Shown in pieces: positions 1-9,888 of a stretch of 38,365 nt of DNA. Below the pieces are notes generated by a model. The model saw nothing but the letters and a program-made list of their open reading frames with translations. It was not told the DNA's origin and ran no database searches. Numbering within the stretch: position 1 is the first letter of the stretch; every line of letters begins with the position of its first letter. Source of the stretch: Balneolaceae bacterium (GTDB taxonomy: Bacteria; Bacteroidota; Rhodothermia; Balneolales; Balneolaceae); contig REDS01000023.1 of assembly GCA_007693395.1 (NCBI GenBank), forward strand, positions 1-38,365, given 5' to 3'. The position numbers and the translations under genes were made by a program.

Positions 1-1841
1 GATGTTTCTGATAAAGCATCCACCAAATGCGGATAAGGACGATCAGTAACATCAATCAACCCACAATTTAAATTTTCACCGTCGTAGGCACGACCGGTCA
101 AATCCTGATCAGGCCACTGGAAATACGATGTTCCGATCAAGCCCGGGTGCGAGTAGGCTGATTCGGTATAATGTCGGTAGGCAATTCCACGCTCTTCCTG
201 AGTATCCACCTGCCAGAGCGATTGGGACATCCCCCTGTCTACCGTGCCGAAATGGTATTCCCCAATCATCAGCGGCATGTCGGTAATCTCCATAAACTGA
301 TCCATCAATTCATGTGATGGGGCAAGACTGTAAGAGTTGAAACTGAATACATCGAACACTCCTTTACAAATTTCGAGCACTTCATCCTGAGCACCTCCCC
401 CAAATCTGATTCCAAGATTTAAGTGGCCCGGGCTGTGCCTTTTCAGTGCTTCATCAACCGTCTCAATAAAAATTCTAAACGTGTTATGCACAAAATTTAC
501 ACGCCGTTCAGGTGTATCCTCTATTGCAAGATAACTAAGCAGCTCTTGTTTGATTGGCCGATCATCACTTTCATCCAGAATCAGGTCTATAACACGGAGT
601 TCTATCGCTTGCCAGGCAGGTTCATTACCGGTGAAATAGCCAATAAGCCAGGGATTATCCCGATAGCGTTCGGTTGACCTCTGAACAGCCGAATCAATTT
701 GTTCCGCAAATCCGGGGGCATAAACATCAGCCAGGCCCATCAGGCTGCCGTCGATTCCCAGGCCGCCAAGCTGTGTCATAAACGGAATTCTGTTCTGCAG
801 GCGAACCTCATCACTCGACCAGTTGGCAATTGTATTGAGTCCCCAGCGGTTCATCCGATTAAAAATATTGTCGATCGCTTTTTCCCGGTAATCTTCTCCA
901 TACCGGCGATGCAGGTTCCAAATGCCAAACGAGGCTCTGTCTGGCTGCTCCGGGTCGAACCCCTTGCCTTCAGGCGGCAATTCTTTCCACAAGTTTGGAC
1001 GGTGATCAATCCGAACTGCATTCCCGCCGCCACCAGGCTGCACAACATTAACACCATGAGAGAGAAACAGGTATCCCTCCGGGTCAACAAACCACCAGCG
1101 GCCGTCAACTTTTTCGGTTCTGAAAAACCCGGTGCCCTCGTCAATTCTTGCATTCAGATATCCGCCGTATTTCGAGTAATTATATTCTTCTGTGTCAACC
1201 GGCAGATTGTCTTCTGCCTCCCACTCTTCTCTCAATTGATCAAGAGAATAGATTTTTTCTTCCCAGTCGCCGAGGTTCCACTGCCCAAATTCATCCACAG
1301 CAGGGGTATCTTCAAGGTATTCATCACCGGGATCATCAACAGAGAGAGAAACCGAGCGAATTTTGAATTCCTGATCGCCAATGGGTACCCTCATTCGCAC
1401 GCCAATTGAATCCACACCTGTCAGCGGGCCTCTGTCGCCACCGCCCAGGTTCACCCATCCGGTATGGCGGGGCTGATTGTACATACCGGCCAGATCGTGC
1501 CAGGCTGCCGGCGGTTCCCGATAAAACCGTAGTGGAATAGCCAGCCGGTTCCAGCCATTTGGAACGTAACTCATCACCCGTAATTCGTTATAACCATAAT
1601 CTGTTGTAAAGCCAACATTAAATCGCTGTGGGGTTGTAATCATAAACTCAAGAACCACATAGTTGTACTCATCCCAGTTTGTGGGCAGGCCGGGGGTAAT
1701 ATCTTCAAGGGCAAACATTTGCCCAGACACCTCGTGGCTGCTGTTAAAGTGAATGGTGTGGTAATCTTGCTGTTTGCAGGCACTAACGAACAGGATAACT
1801 GAAATAATTAGTGAAACCGTGTAATGTTGTAGGTAGCTCAT
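1..1841 (-). CDS. GH50/agarase-like glycoside hydrolase lipoprotein, 3' end beyond the window
   Basis: The minus strand is open from an ATG at 1841 to base 1, giving 613 codons without a stop, so the protein is cut by the window edge. The N-terminus has a hydrophobic segment ending in a lipobox FVSAC (Cys22), so it is probably an exported lipoprotein. Residues about 25-170 look like a beta-sandwich carbohydrate-binding-like region. From about 238 the sequence matches the GH50 beta-agarase style of clan GH-A (FFRTEKVDGRWWFVDPEG). GYFTGNEPAW supplies a candidate acid/base Glu407, and MIGEYHFGTVDRGM supplies a candidate nucleophile Glu528. The likely role is hydrolysis of a galactan such as agar or a related algal glycan, but substrate is inference. 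It lies 54 bases downstream of cstA on the same strand, so co-transcription is possible. Other clan GH-A families (GH42-like, GH86) are alternatives. Confidence 0.85.
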   Translation of the reverse strand, partial: MSYLQHYTVSLIISVILFVSACKQQDYHTIHFNSSHEVSGQMFALEDITPGLPTNWDEYNYVVLEFMITTPQRFNVGFTTDYGYNELRVMSYVPNGWNRLAIPLRFYREPPAAWHDLAGMYNQPRHTGWVNLGGGDRGPLTGVDSIGVRMRVPIGDQEFKIRSVSLSVDDPGDEYLEDTPAVDEFGQWNLGDWEEKIYSLDQLREEWEAEDNLPVDTEEYNYSKYGGYLNARIDEGTGFFRTEKVDGRWWFVDPEGYLFLSHGVNVVQPGGGGNAVRIDHRPNLWKELPPEGKGFDPEQPDRASFGIWNLHRRYGEDYREKAIDNIFNRMNRWGLNTIANWSSDEVRLQNRIPFMTQLGGLGIDGSLMGLADVYAPGFAEQIDSAVQRSTERYRDNPWLIGYFTGNEPAWQAIELRVIDLILDESDDRPIKQELLSYLAIEDTPERRVNFVHNTFRIFIETVDEALKRHSPGHLNLGIRFGGGAQDEVLEICKGVFDVFSFNSYSLAPSHELMDQFMEITDMPLMIGEYHFGTVDRGMSQSLWQVDTQEERGIAYRHYTESAYSHPGLIGTSYFQWPDQDLTGRAYDGENLNCGLIDVTDRPYPHLVDALSET

Positions 1842-1895
1842 TTTTTTATTTTAACTGAGATCGCGATAAAATTTTTGAATTTGGTAACCGGGATA

Positions 1896-3518
1896 CTAAC
1901 TCTCCTTTCCCCCAAACAGATTATATTCTCTAAGACTTTTTCTAGCGAAGTTTATCAGTACAATTGCAAGAACAAACAACGCAAGGGCAAGGGCAGCCAA
2001 TATATAACTGTGTGCCGTAATGTTATTCCACACAAAAAAGAGCAACGAGGTTAATGTTACCGCAAACATAAATGTCATGGGCAGCAGAGTAAATATGGGA
2101 TTTACATCAGACTTAATCAGCCATACCGATACTGCAAGTAAAGCGAGTGCGGCAAGGAGCTGGTTTGCTGATCCAAAAATGGGCCATAACTCCTGGAATT
2201 GCCCTGTGAGAAGCAGTGCTGCACTCAATACGCCAATGATGGCTGTACTCAAAAACCTATTTTCGGATACAATATGAACGCGGGTGTCTTCTTTTTCAAA
2301 ATACTCTTTAAAAGTAAACCGAGCCAGGCGCGTACAGGTATCAAGTGTAGTAAGGGCGAATGCCGAAACGGTTAGTGCAACAAATGAAATGGCAAGAGAT
2401 TCGGGAATACCGATGGATGAAATAAATCCGCCAAGCCCCTGAGAAAAGAGTGTTACCGGGCCCAGCTCAGCAAGGCTCGCCATATATTGCTCACGTGTTA
2501 GTACCATCACAGCACCCACGGCAAGAATAGCCAGCATCGATTCAATCAGCATACCGCCAAACCCTATTGTCTTTGCGTCCGTTTCTTTATCAATCTGCTT
2601 CGATGTAGTACCCGATGCAACCAGCGAATGAAATCCGGAGATTGCTCCGCAGGCAATGGTAACAAACAGAACAGGGAACAAAAAACCTAACCCCTCTGCA
2701 TAAAAGTGAACCTCATTGCCCATCTGAGCCGTAGGATTGGTTACAATTACACCGATAATTCCAAACAAAATCATACCGTAAAGCAGGTAGGAGTTCAGAT
2801 AATCACGCGGCTGAAGCAAAACCTGCACAGGACTCACCGCAGCAAAGAAGATGTAGATGAGCAGTATAAGAATCCAGAACCAGTAGCCCAGTTCTAACGG
2901 CAGCAATTCTCCGCCATAAATCATGGTGTACATTATGGCAACACCAACCACTGTAAGCAGCCAAAATGGAACTTTATCTGCGCGAAAAATCGCCCCAAAA
3001 ATAAGGGCCAGGATGATAAACCCAACCGATGCCGATGCTGCCGCTGGAACGCTCACAAATGTTCGGGCTACAATATCCATAAACACAGCGATGATGAGGA
3101 TGAGCGTAGCAAAGGCAAAAATAATGAAGAGCTTCTTTCCAAAAGCACCGATATACCGTTCAATTAGCTCACCAATCGATTTTCCTTTATGCCTGAGTGA
3201 TGCGGTTAAGGAAGTGAGATCGTGTACAGCCCCGAAGAAAATTCCCCCGATAACTATCCATAACACGGCCGGTATCCATCCAAAAGCCACCGCGATGATT
3301 GGCCCTACAATAGGCCCCGCACCTGCAATTGATGCAAAATGATGGCCAAGAACCATCGGCGTTTTACTTGGCACATAATCTACCCCATCTTTTTCGGTAT
3401 GGGCCGGAGTAATGTTATCATCATCAATCTTAAGCTTATTGGCAATAAAGCGTCCATAAAATCGGTATGCCAGCACAAATAAAGTGCCGGTGATGGCAAG
3501 AAGCAGAATAAGGTTCAT
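1896..3518 (-). CDS. cstA: CstA-family carbon starvation / peptide or pyruvate transporter
   Basis: A 540-residue polytopic membrane protein made almost entirely of hydrophobic helices. The family signature GHHFASIAGAGPIVGP lies at about residues 58-73, followed by GGIFFGAVHDLTSL, typical of CstA proteins. Known family members import peptides or pyruvate, often under carbon limitation. It is shorter than the roughly 700-residue E. coli CstA, which fits the compact form seen in many Bacteroidota. The start is an ATG with the hydrophobic first helix directly after it. The 257-base divergent intergenic region to the methyltransferase gene should hold its promoter. The glycoside hydrolase gene follows after 54 bases. 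The substrate cannot be read from the sequence. Confidence 0.92.
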   Translation of the reverse strand: MNLILLLAITGTLFVLAYRFYGRFIANKLKIDDDNITPAHTEKDGVDYVPSKTPMVLGHHFASIAGAGPIVGPIIAVAFGWIPAVLWIVIGGIFFGAVHDLTSLTASLRHKGKSIGELIERYIGAFGKKLFIIFAFATLILIIAVFMDIVARTFVSVPAAASASVGFIILALIFGAIFRADKVPFWLLTVVGVAIMYTMIYGGELLPLELGYWFWILILLIYIFFAAVSPVQVLLQPRDYLNSYLLYGMILFGIIGVIVTNPTAQMGNEVHFYAEGLGFLFPVLFVTIACGAISGFHSLVASGTTSKQIDKETDAKTIGFGGMLIESMLAILAVGAVMVLTREQYMASLAELGPVTLFSQGLGGFISSIGIPESLAISFVALTVSAFALTTLDTCTRLARFTFKEYFEKEDTRVHIVSENRFLSTAIIGVLSAALLLTGQFQELWPIFGSANQLLAALALLAVSVWLIKSDVNPIFTLLPMTFMFAVTLTSLLFFVWNNITAHSYILAALALALFVLAIVLINFARKSLREYNLFGGKES

Positions 3519-3775
3519 GAGCAGGCTTTGTAAACAATTTTATCTTGTTTTGCGTGGATGGCAAACAATGGTTTGGTTTCCGGTTCAGAAGTTGTGCATT
3601 AATCTCTATTTTCAAAAAAATATTTTTGGATTTCCACGGAAACGCGGAATTACATTTTTCCGGGCAAAATCGTGAAATACCTGAAACGGAATATAAAAGT
3701 TCGTTCACTATGTAATTAATCGTTCATTAGTTTTCAGAAAAAGATTCAGAATTAGTCTAACCAAAGCTACCAACA

Positions 3776-4306
3776 TTGAAAAAACTCACCACAAAACAGA
3801 TCCTGCAGCGAAACCGGCAGCGAGAATCAACACTACAGCAAAATTTTATCCTATGGATGCACAACATCCGCAGCATGCACAATGTAGGCTCTGCGTTTCG
3901 CAGCTGCGATGCTTTTGGGGTGCATGAGCTATGGCTGTCCGGTTACACACCAATCCCGCCGAGGCCGGAGATCACAAAAACAGCTCTCGGAGCCGAAGAT
4001 TACGTAGCCTGGAAACAGATTGATGATCTGCCCTCTGCTGTGAATCTGTTGAAAGAGAATGGATATTCCATTGTTGCACTTGAACAAACAGATTCAAGTA
4101 TTCCACTTGATGCTTACCATATTTCAGCAAAACCAACCTGCCTTATTCTCGGAAACGAAGTAACTGGTATTGATACAGAGCTTCTTCATTACGCAGATGC
4201 TTGTGTGGAAATTCCTCAGTTTGGGATGAAGCACTCCCTGAATGTCTCCGTTGCTGCCGGAGTTGCCCTCTATGCATTCTATGAGAAATTTAAAAAGCAT
4301 GATTAA
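3776..4306 (+). CDS. TrmH/SpoU-family RNA 2'-O-methyltransferase (SPOUT)
   Basis: A 176-residue protein with the three SpoU motifs. Motif 1 is HNVGSAFRSCDAFG (Asn36, Arg42), motif 2 is LILGNEVTGI (about 123-132, Glu128), and motif 3 is IPQFGMKHSLNVSVAAG (about 146-162, Ser154, Asn156). SPOUT enzymes use S-adenosylmethionine and a deep trefoil knot to methylate a ribose 2'-OH in tRNA or rRNA. The start is TTG at 3776; the only other early in-frame Met (residue 28) would cut into conserved sequence. It lacks the N-terminal substrate-binding extension of rRNA enzymes such as RlmB and is tRNA-type in size, but the target nucleotide is not predictable. It is divergent from cstA and about 90 bases ahead of metG. 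Confidence 0.88.
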   Translation: MKKLTTKQILQRNRQRESTLQQNFILWMHNIRSMHNVGSAFRSCDAFGVHELWLSGYTPIPPRPEITKTALGAEDYVAWKQIDDLPSAVNLLKENGYSIVALEQTDSSIPLDAYHISAKPTCLILGNEVTGIDTELLHYADACVEIPQFGMKHSLNVSVAAGVALYAFYEKFKKHD

Positions 4307-4398
4307 GAAACTCCCTAAGCATGTTGTCTGCTTAATTGGTAATTTTCGGGCTTAAGAAAATTCTCAGCAAGTATTTTAAAGCAGTAACAAAGCTACTT

Positions 4399-6426
4399 AT
4401 GGCGAAACGTATTTTAGTAACCTCTGCCCTTCCCTATGCCAACGGGCCGATTCACTTAGGCCATCTTGCCGGGGCATACCTCCCGGCCGACCTCTACACT
4501 CGATTTCAGCGTCTCAGCGGCAAAGAGATCATTCACATTTGCGGATCGGATGAACACGGTGTACCCATCACCATTGCTGCCGAAAAAGAGGGCGTAACTC
4601 CGCAGGAAATTGTAGACCGTTATCACTATGCCAACAAAGAAGTGTTTGAGCGATTTGGCATCGCATTCGATTACTACGGAAGAACCAGCTCAGAAACACA
4701 TAAAAAAACTTCCCAGGATATCTTTCTGAAACTACACGAGCAAGGTGTTTTTACCAAGAGAAAGCAAGAACAGCTTTATGATGAAGAAGCCAATATGTTT
4801 CTGCCCGACCGCTATGTAAAGGGTACCTGCCCAAGTTGCGGCCACACTGAAGCGTACGGCGATCAGTGTGAAAAGTGTGGCACCTCGCTCTCTCCTACTG
4901 AATTGATTGATCCGGTTAGTGCCATAACAGGCAATAAGCCGATCATTAAAGAGACAGAACACTGGTTTATTCCACTTGGCGATTTCCAGCCTTGGCTTGA
5001 AGAGTGGATCGATTCCCGCCAAAACTGGAAAGCAAATGTTTTAGGCCAGTGCAAAAGCTGGCTCGATGCCGGCCTTGTTGATCGTGCCGTAACACGCGAC
5101 CTTACCTGGGGCGTACCCGTACCACTTCCAGATAACGATGGTAAAGTACTCTATGTTTGGTTTGATGCCCCCATTGGCTATATCTCTGCTACAAAAGAGT
5201 GGGCCGAGCTGCAGGGAGATGCCGATGAATGGAAACGTTGGTGGCAGGATGATGATACCAGTCTCATCCACTTTATCGGGAAAGATAATATTGTGTTTCA
5301 TTGCATCATGTTCCCCGCCACACTGAAACAGCATGGCGATTATATCCTGCCGGAAAATGTACCCGCAAATGAATTTTTAAATCTCGAAAGCAGAAAACTA
5401 TCAACATCAAAAGGCTGGGCGGTTTGGCTGCACGAATACCTGGATGATTTTGAACCCGACCTTCTTCGGTACGTTCTTGGCACTACCCTGCCGGAAGCGA
5501 AAGATTCCGATTTCTCCTGGAAAGATTTCCAGAGCCGTGTAAACAGCGAGCTTGCCGACATTCTCGGCAACTTCGTATTCAGAACTACAAGCTTTACTCA
5601 TCGATTCTTTGATGGCGTTGTACCTACTCTAAGAAACGCAACAGATTCAGACCTTGCTGCGCTTAGAGAGATTACTGTTCAAAAGCATAAAATTGAAGAG
5701 GCATACAACGCATTTAAATTTCGTGAAGCGATCAACGAAACCATGCACCTTGCAAGAATTGGAAATCGCTATTTCACTGAGACCGAACCGTGGAAAACCC
5801 GAAAAGAAAATCCCGAAGCCTGCGGGAATACACTCTACGTATGCCTGCAAATTTGTGCCGCATTATCTGTGATGTTTCAGCCGGTTCTGCCCGGAAAGAT
5901 GAGCATCCTCAGAAATCAGCTTGGAATTCCCGATCAAACCGACTGGAACAGTATTAACGACCATCTTATTGCGGCAGAGCAGGTAATTGCCGAAGGTGAA
6001 ATTCTATTTGCGAAAATTGAGGACTCTGTTGTGGATGAGCAGGTTGAAAAACTAAAAAAGAAAGAGGCTTCTCAACGTAGCGGTAAGGTGTACGAGCCGC
6101 TTAAAAAAGTATCCGATTTTGGAAATTTTGCCGCTTTAGATCTTAGAGCCGGTGTAATTGTATCCGCCGAAAAAGTCAAAAAATCAAAAAAACTGCTGAA
6201 AATTGTTGTTGATCTTGGCTTTGAGAAGCGCACCATACTGTCTGGAATTGCAGAATCGTTTTCTCCTGAAGATTTACCGGGCCAGCGTGTATGTGTGGCG
6301 GCTAATCTCGCACCTAAGAAAATGATGGGTGTTGAAAGTAACGGCATGATCCTGATGGCAGAAAATGAAGACGGGGCATTTAAATTTGTGGAAACATCTG
6401 CAGAACCCGGCAGCCCGATAACCTGA
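4399..6426 (+). CDS. metG: Methionyl-tRNA synthetase with C-terminal tRNA-binding domain
   Basis: This class I synthetase charges tRNA-Met with methionine. The HIGH-type motif HLGH lies in PIHLGHLAGAYL near residue 15. A zinc-knuckle pair CPSCGH...CEKCG is at about 124-143, and the KMSKS-type loop is KLSTSKG near residue 331. The last 100 or so residues (FAALDLRAGVIVSAEKV onward) form the EMAP-II/Trbp111-like OB-fold domain that binds tRNA and dimerises. I chose the ATG at 4399 (675 residues), because the in-frame TTG at 4336 would add 21 unusual residues ahead of the conserved MAKRILVTSALPYANGP start. The stop TGA overlaps the ATG of the next gene by one base (TGATG), so the two are translationally coupled. 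Confidence 0.97.
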   Translation: MAKRILVTSALPYANGPIHLGHLAGAYLPADLYTRFQRLSGKEIIHICGSDEHGVPITIAAEKEGVTPQEIVDRYHYANKEVFERFGIAFDYYGRTSSETHKKTSQDIFLKLHEQGVFTKRKQEQLYDEEANMFLPDRYVKGTCPSCGHTEAYGDQCEKCGTSLSPTELIDPVSAITGNKPIIKETEHWFIPLGDFQPWLEEWIDSRQNWKANVLGQCKSWLDAGLVDRAVTRDLTWGVPVPLPDNDGKVLYVWFDAPIGYISATKEWAELQGDADEWKRWWQDDDTSLIHFIGKDNIVFHCIMFPATLKQHGDYILPENVPANEFLNLESRKLSTSKGWAVWLHEYLDDFEPDLLRYVLGTTLPEAKDSDFSWKDFQSRVNSELADILGNFVFRTTSFTHRFFDGVVPTLRNATDSDLAALREITVQKHKIEEAYNAFKFREAINETMHLARIGNRYFTETEPWKTRKENPEACGNTLYVCLQICAALSVMFQPVLPGKMSILRNQLGIPDQTDWNSINDHLIAAEQVIAEGEILFAKIEDSVVDEQVEKLKKKEASQRSGKVYEPLKKVSDFGNFAALDLRAGVIVSAEKVKKSKKLLKIVVDLGFEKRTILSGIAESFSPEDLPGQRVCVAANLAPKKMMGVESNGMILMAENEDGAFKFVETSAEPGSPIT

Positions 6427-8417
6427 TGCGCAAAATGAAACAAGCAGTTAAAGAAATTCCACTGGGTTGCAGCCTAAAGGAGAACTCCACACATTTTCGA
6501 TTCTATTGCCCGAAAGCACGTGCAGTGCATTGTGTAATTTTTGATGATTACAATCAGAAGGATGGGCGGCATGTAGAAATGCATAAAGATGATAATGGCT
6601 ACTGGCAACTTTCCATAAACGAAAATCTTGAAGGAAAGTGGTATGGTTATAAAGTCTCTTTTCATGACAAAGACAAACCGGACAGCCCCTACATTGACGA
6701 AATCTTTGCCGACCCTTACAGCAAACATGTAACCGTTAAAAACAACTATAAACAGGAAGCACGCAGTTATATCTTTGAACATAATTACGATTGGGAAGGT
6801 ATTGGGCACCAATTCCCAAGTGATCTGCGCGATCTTGTGATCTACGAAACCCACCTGAAAGATATGTGCGCACACAGAACATCAGGTGCTTCGGGACAGG
6901 CATGTTATCAGAAATTTGTTGACCGCAATCAAACCGGCGGTATCAATCACCTTAAAAAGTTGGGTGTTAATTGCGTTGAGTTTCTTCCATTGCAAAAATT
7001 CTCTCCGGCAGAGCCTCCCTATGGCGAAATTACACCGGAAGGCTTCCACAACACCTGGAATGTATATGCGGCTAATTACTGGGGTTACATGACCTCCTTC
7101 TTCTTCGCTCCGGAAAGTTGGTTTGCATCGGACTATAGCAACCGGCATTCAGGTAAAACCACAGCGGCAGTAACCGAATTAAAAAACGTTGTAAAAGAAC
7201 TTCACAGAGAAGGAATAACCGTTCTGATGGATGTTGTGTACAATCACACATCTCTTTTTGATATGAATCCCCTCACCCATTTAATGCCGGATGTATATTT
7301 GCGAAAAGATGAAAAAGGGAGATTAATGAATCGCAGTGGCACAGGGAATGAGTTTCGTTCTGAAAATCCAATTGCCCGAAAAATGATCATTGACTCTCTT
7401 CTTTACTGGATGGATGAGTATAAAGTTGACGGTTTTCGGTTTGACCTCGCAGCCCTGCTTGACAAAAAAACTTGGAATGAGATTAAAAAAACCATTCGAA
7501 AAAAGTATCCTAATGCTGTTCTGATAGCCGAGCCCTGGGGAGGGTATTACTCACCTCACACATTTTCAGATAATGGCTGGGCATCATGGAACGACCGGAT
7601 CCGAAACAGTATAAAAGGTGCTGACCCCCTGCACGACCGCGGATTTATTTTTTCTGAGTGGCAGCACGAAACGCGAAGACACCGGCTCGAAAATGTGTTT
7701 AAAGGCACACTCAATCACGGTGAAGGCGGTTTATATAATTCTTCAGATCACAGTGTAAACTATCTTGAAAGCCATGACGGCTACACACTGGCCGATTTTA
7801 TCCGTATCGGGCTAAACCCTGAACGGCACGATCAGCCGGTTGCCAACCGGGATGAACATGTAAAACTTAACAATATCCAGATAAAGCTTTGCAAGTTTGC
7901 AGCGATCTGTCTTTTCACGGCTCAGGGTGTCACTATGATCAATGCCGGACAGGAATTTGCCCGTACAAAAGTGATTGCCAAATCTCCTAATGGTGATCCC
8001 GACGAAGGCAAAATGGATCATAACAGCTATCAAAAAAATAATGCAACCAACTGGCTGAACTTCGATGATCTCACCGCTAACAAAGACCTTTTCGAATACT
8101 ATCGCGGCCTTATAAAGATCAGAAAAACATCACCTGCCCTTAGAAAATGCGATCCCGGAGAAATTTGCTTCGACTATTTTGGCGACCCATTGCTTCTTAG
8201 TTTCTACATCAATGGTAAATCCACCGGCGATATGTACGACTATTTTGTAATTCTGAACGGAAACGCATTTCAACACAATCAGCAAAAATTACCTTCAGGC
8301 ATCTGGGAGGTTATTGCGAACAACAAAATTGCTACAACACAAACCATTGAGATCGTCAGTGGCACTATCAATATTCCATCTCAAGGCGGAATCTTACTAA
8401 GAAAGTTGCGACATTAG
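6426..8417 (+). CDS. GH13 glycogen-debranching / isoamylase-pullulanase-type enzyme
   Basis: A 663-residue alpha-amylase-superfamily protein with an N-terminal CBM48-like beta-sandwich (about 10-110), a catalytic barrel and a C-terminal beta domain. All four GH13 regions are present: DVVYNH (269-274), GFRFDLA with the nucleophile Asp340, IAEPWG with the acid/base Glu369, and ESHD with Asp451. There is no signal peptide, so it is likely cytosolic and acts on alpha-1,6 branches of glycogen or similar glucans. It resembles GlgX/TreX/isoamylase enzymes, but pullulanase or another GH13 subfamily cannot be excluded, so I leave the symbol empty. It starts one base inside the metG stop codon, an unusual partner for a tRNA synthetase. 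No other glycogen genes are in the window. Confidence 0.9.
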   Translation: MRKMKQAVKEIPLGCSLKENSTHFRFYCPKARAVHCVIFDDYNQKDGRHVEMHKDDNGYWQLSINENLEGKWYGYKVSFHDKDKPDSPYIDEIFADPYSKHVTVKNNYKQEARSYIFEHNYDWEGIGHQFPSDLRDLVIYETHLKDMCAHRTSGASGQACYQKFVDRNQTGGINHLKKLGVNCVEFLPLQKFSPAEPPYGEITPEGFHNTWNVYAANYWGYMTSFFFAPESWFASDYSNRHSGKTTAAVTELKNVVKELHREGITVLMDVVYNHTSLFDMNPLTHLMPDVYLRKDEKGRLMNRSGTGNEFRSENPIARKMIIDSLLYWMDEYKVDGFRFDLAALLDKKTWNEIKKTIRKKYPNAVLIAEPWGGYYSPHTFSDNGWASWNDRIRNSIKGADPLHDRGFIFSEWQHETRRHRLENVFKGTLNHGEGGLYNSSDHSVNYLESHDGYTLADFIRIGLNPERHDQPVANRDEHVKLNNIQIKLCKFAAICLFTAQGVTMINAGQEFARTKVIAKSPNGDPDEGKMDHNSYQKNNATNWLNFDDLTANKDLFEYYRGLIKIRKTSPALRKCDPGEICFDYFGDPLLLSFYINGKSTGDMYDYFVILNGNAFQHNQQKLPSGIWEVIANNKIATTQTIEIVSGTINIPSQGGILLRKLRH

Positions 8418-8436
8418 TTTTCACAGAATATTTTAG

Positions 8437-8442
8437 TATAAT
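8437..8442 (+). promoter_or_regulatory. Possible -10 element before the NSS transporter gene
   Basis: A perfect TATAAT lies in an AT-rich gap, about 25 bases before the TTG start at 8468. No convincing -35 hexamer or Bacteroidota -33 TTTG is placed at the usual distance, so the assignment is weak. Confidence 0.3.
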
Positions 8443-8467
8443 TTTTTAACTCAAAATCCTGTTCAAT

Positions 8468-9820
8468 TTGGCAACGAATCCTTCTACTTCGCGGGGCACA
8501 TGGAACACAAAACTTGGATTTATTCTGGCAGCAGCCGGCTCAGCTGTTGGCCTCGGCAATATCTGGCGGTTCCCTACAGAAACTGCTTCGAATGGCGGAG
8601 CTGCTTTTCTTATCGTCTATTTAGTTTGTGTGCTTCTAATCGGCCTTCCTGTAATGATTGCAGAACTATCCATCGGGCGCAGCTCCAAGAAAAATCCTGT
8701 TGGTGCTTTCAGGGCACTGTCAAACAATAAATTTTTCCCCTTGGTTGGTGTTTGGGGGGTTCTTTGCGGTGTTATGATTCTCAGTTTCTACACCATTATA
8801 GCAGGGTGGACATTTAGCCACGTGTTTGTAGAAATTTTCACTTTTGCAGGAATGGACGGTGCAGCATCCATTCTGGCAGACTTTGGAAATGGATACGTGA
8901 ACGCCATTTTTGCACTGCTCTTTATGGCGTTAACCATCGGAATAATACGGGGGGGAGTAAGTGATGGCATTGAAAAAGCCACCAAACTGATGATGCCGCT
9001 GCTAATACTTATTCTGGTAGTTATGACACTTTTCGTGGTGTTTCAGCCAGGAGCAGCCGAAGGCCTTCGTGTATATCTGATGCCCGATTTTTCGATGGTT
9101 ACACCAAATCTGGTTCTTGCAGCTCTTGGCCAGGCTTTCTTTTCTTTGTCACTTGGTATGGGGGCGCTCATCACGTACGGTTCATACCTCAGTAAAAAAG
9201 AGAATATTGTGGAGGCCGCCGGCTATGTAACTCTCGCAGATGTTGGAATTGCTTTTCTGGCAGGTTTATTAATTATGCCAACCATTTTTCTTGCACAAGC
9301 ACAGGGTGTAGAAATTTATGATGCAGACGGCAGCTTTCTTGCCGGCCCGGCACTGATTTTTCAGATTTTACCGGAGCTTTTTGCTCAAATTGGTGGTGTA
9401 CTCGGTTTAATCGTAGGCGTTTCATTTTTCTTCCTGCTGAGCCTTGCAGCGCTTACTTCTACCATTTCCCTGCTTGAAGTGCCCACAGCGTATGTAATTG
9501 ATGAGCATGGAGTAAAAAGAAAAAAAGCTGCCCTCTATGTTGGGCTTTTTGTACTTACTCTTTCGATGATCATATCATTCAACACGGCTTTAATCGATAC
9601 CATTGACTTTATCTTTAGTGTAATAGGCCTGCCTCTTGGCGGTTTACTAATTTGTATCTTCATTGGGTATTTCTGGAAAACACAGAGCGCTGTTGAGGAG
9701 ATGAAAAACGGGTTTAAGGATATCAAAAATTCAAGGTTAATTTCTTTATGGTCAATATTTATCAAATACATCTGCCCGATAATCATCGCCATTATACTTA
9801 TTCGTACAATCTTCAGTTAA
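8468..9820 (+). CDS. Neurotransmitter:sodium symporter (NSS/SNF family) transporter
   Basis: A 450-residue membrane protein with about 11-12 hydrophobic helices. The family signature GSAVGLGNIWRFP lies in helix 1 (about residues 24-36), with the unwound Gly-containing stretch that binds Na+ and substrate. LeuT-fold NSS proteins couple inward Na+ to uptake of amino acids or related amines; bacterial members such as LeuT, TnaT and MhsT carry amino acids. The start is TTG at 8468, because no in-frame ATG precedes the conserved helix. The coding region is complete. The gene sits 50 bases after the GH13 gene and 90 before efp. The substrate is not predictable from the sequence alone. Confidence 0.93.
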   Translation: MATNPSTSRGTWNTKLGFILAAAGSAVGLGNIWRFPTETASNGGAAFLIVYLVCVLLIGLPVMIAELSIGRSSKKNPVGAFRALSNNKFFPLVGVWGVLCGVMILSFYTIIAGWTFSHVFVEIFTFAGMDGAASILADFGNGYVNAIFALLFMALTIGIIRGGVSDGIEKATKLMMPLLILILVVMTLFVVFQPGAAEGLRVYLMPDFSMVTPNLVLAALGQAFFSLSLGMGALITYGSYLSKKENIVEAAGYVTLADVGIAFLAGLLIMPTIFLAQAQGVEIYDADGSFLAGPALIFQILPELFAQIGGVLGLIVGVSFFFLLSLAALTSTISLLEVPTAYVIDEHGVKRKKAALYVGLFVLTLSMIISFNTALIDTIDFIFSVIGLPLGGLLICIFIGYFWKTQSAVEEMKNGFKDIKNSRLISLWSIFIKYICPIIIAIILIRTIFS

Positions 9821-9888
9821 ACAGAAATTGATAAATTCGGTATCTTTTGGCCTTCAGTTGTTAAACAGTAACAGCAGCAGTATTTTGA

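Noticed and set aside
699-1409. A 236-codon plus-strand open frame
   Set aside because: The minus strand here encodes a coherent GH50-like protein with signal peptide and catalytic motifs; the plus frame is its shadow with no recognisable domain.
3632-3649. Hairpin TTCCACG-GAAA-CGCGGAA in the cstA/methyltransferase gap
   Set aside because: The stem has an A-C mismatch and only short arms, without a T-run or other context, so I did not call it a regulatory element.
3484-3675. Short plus-strand frame overlapping the cstA start
   Set aside because: It overlaps the conserved N-terminus of cstA on the other strand and shows no protein features.
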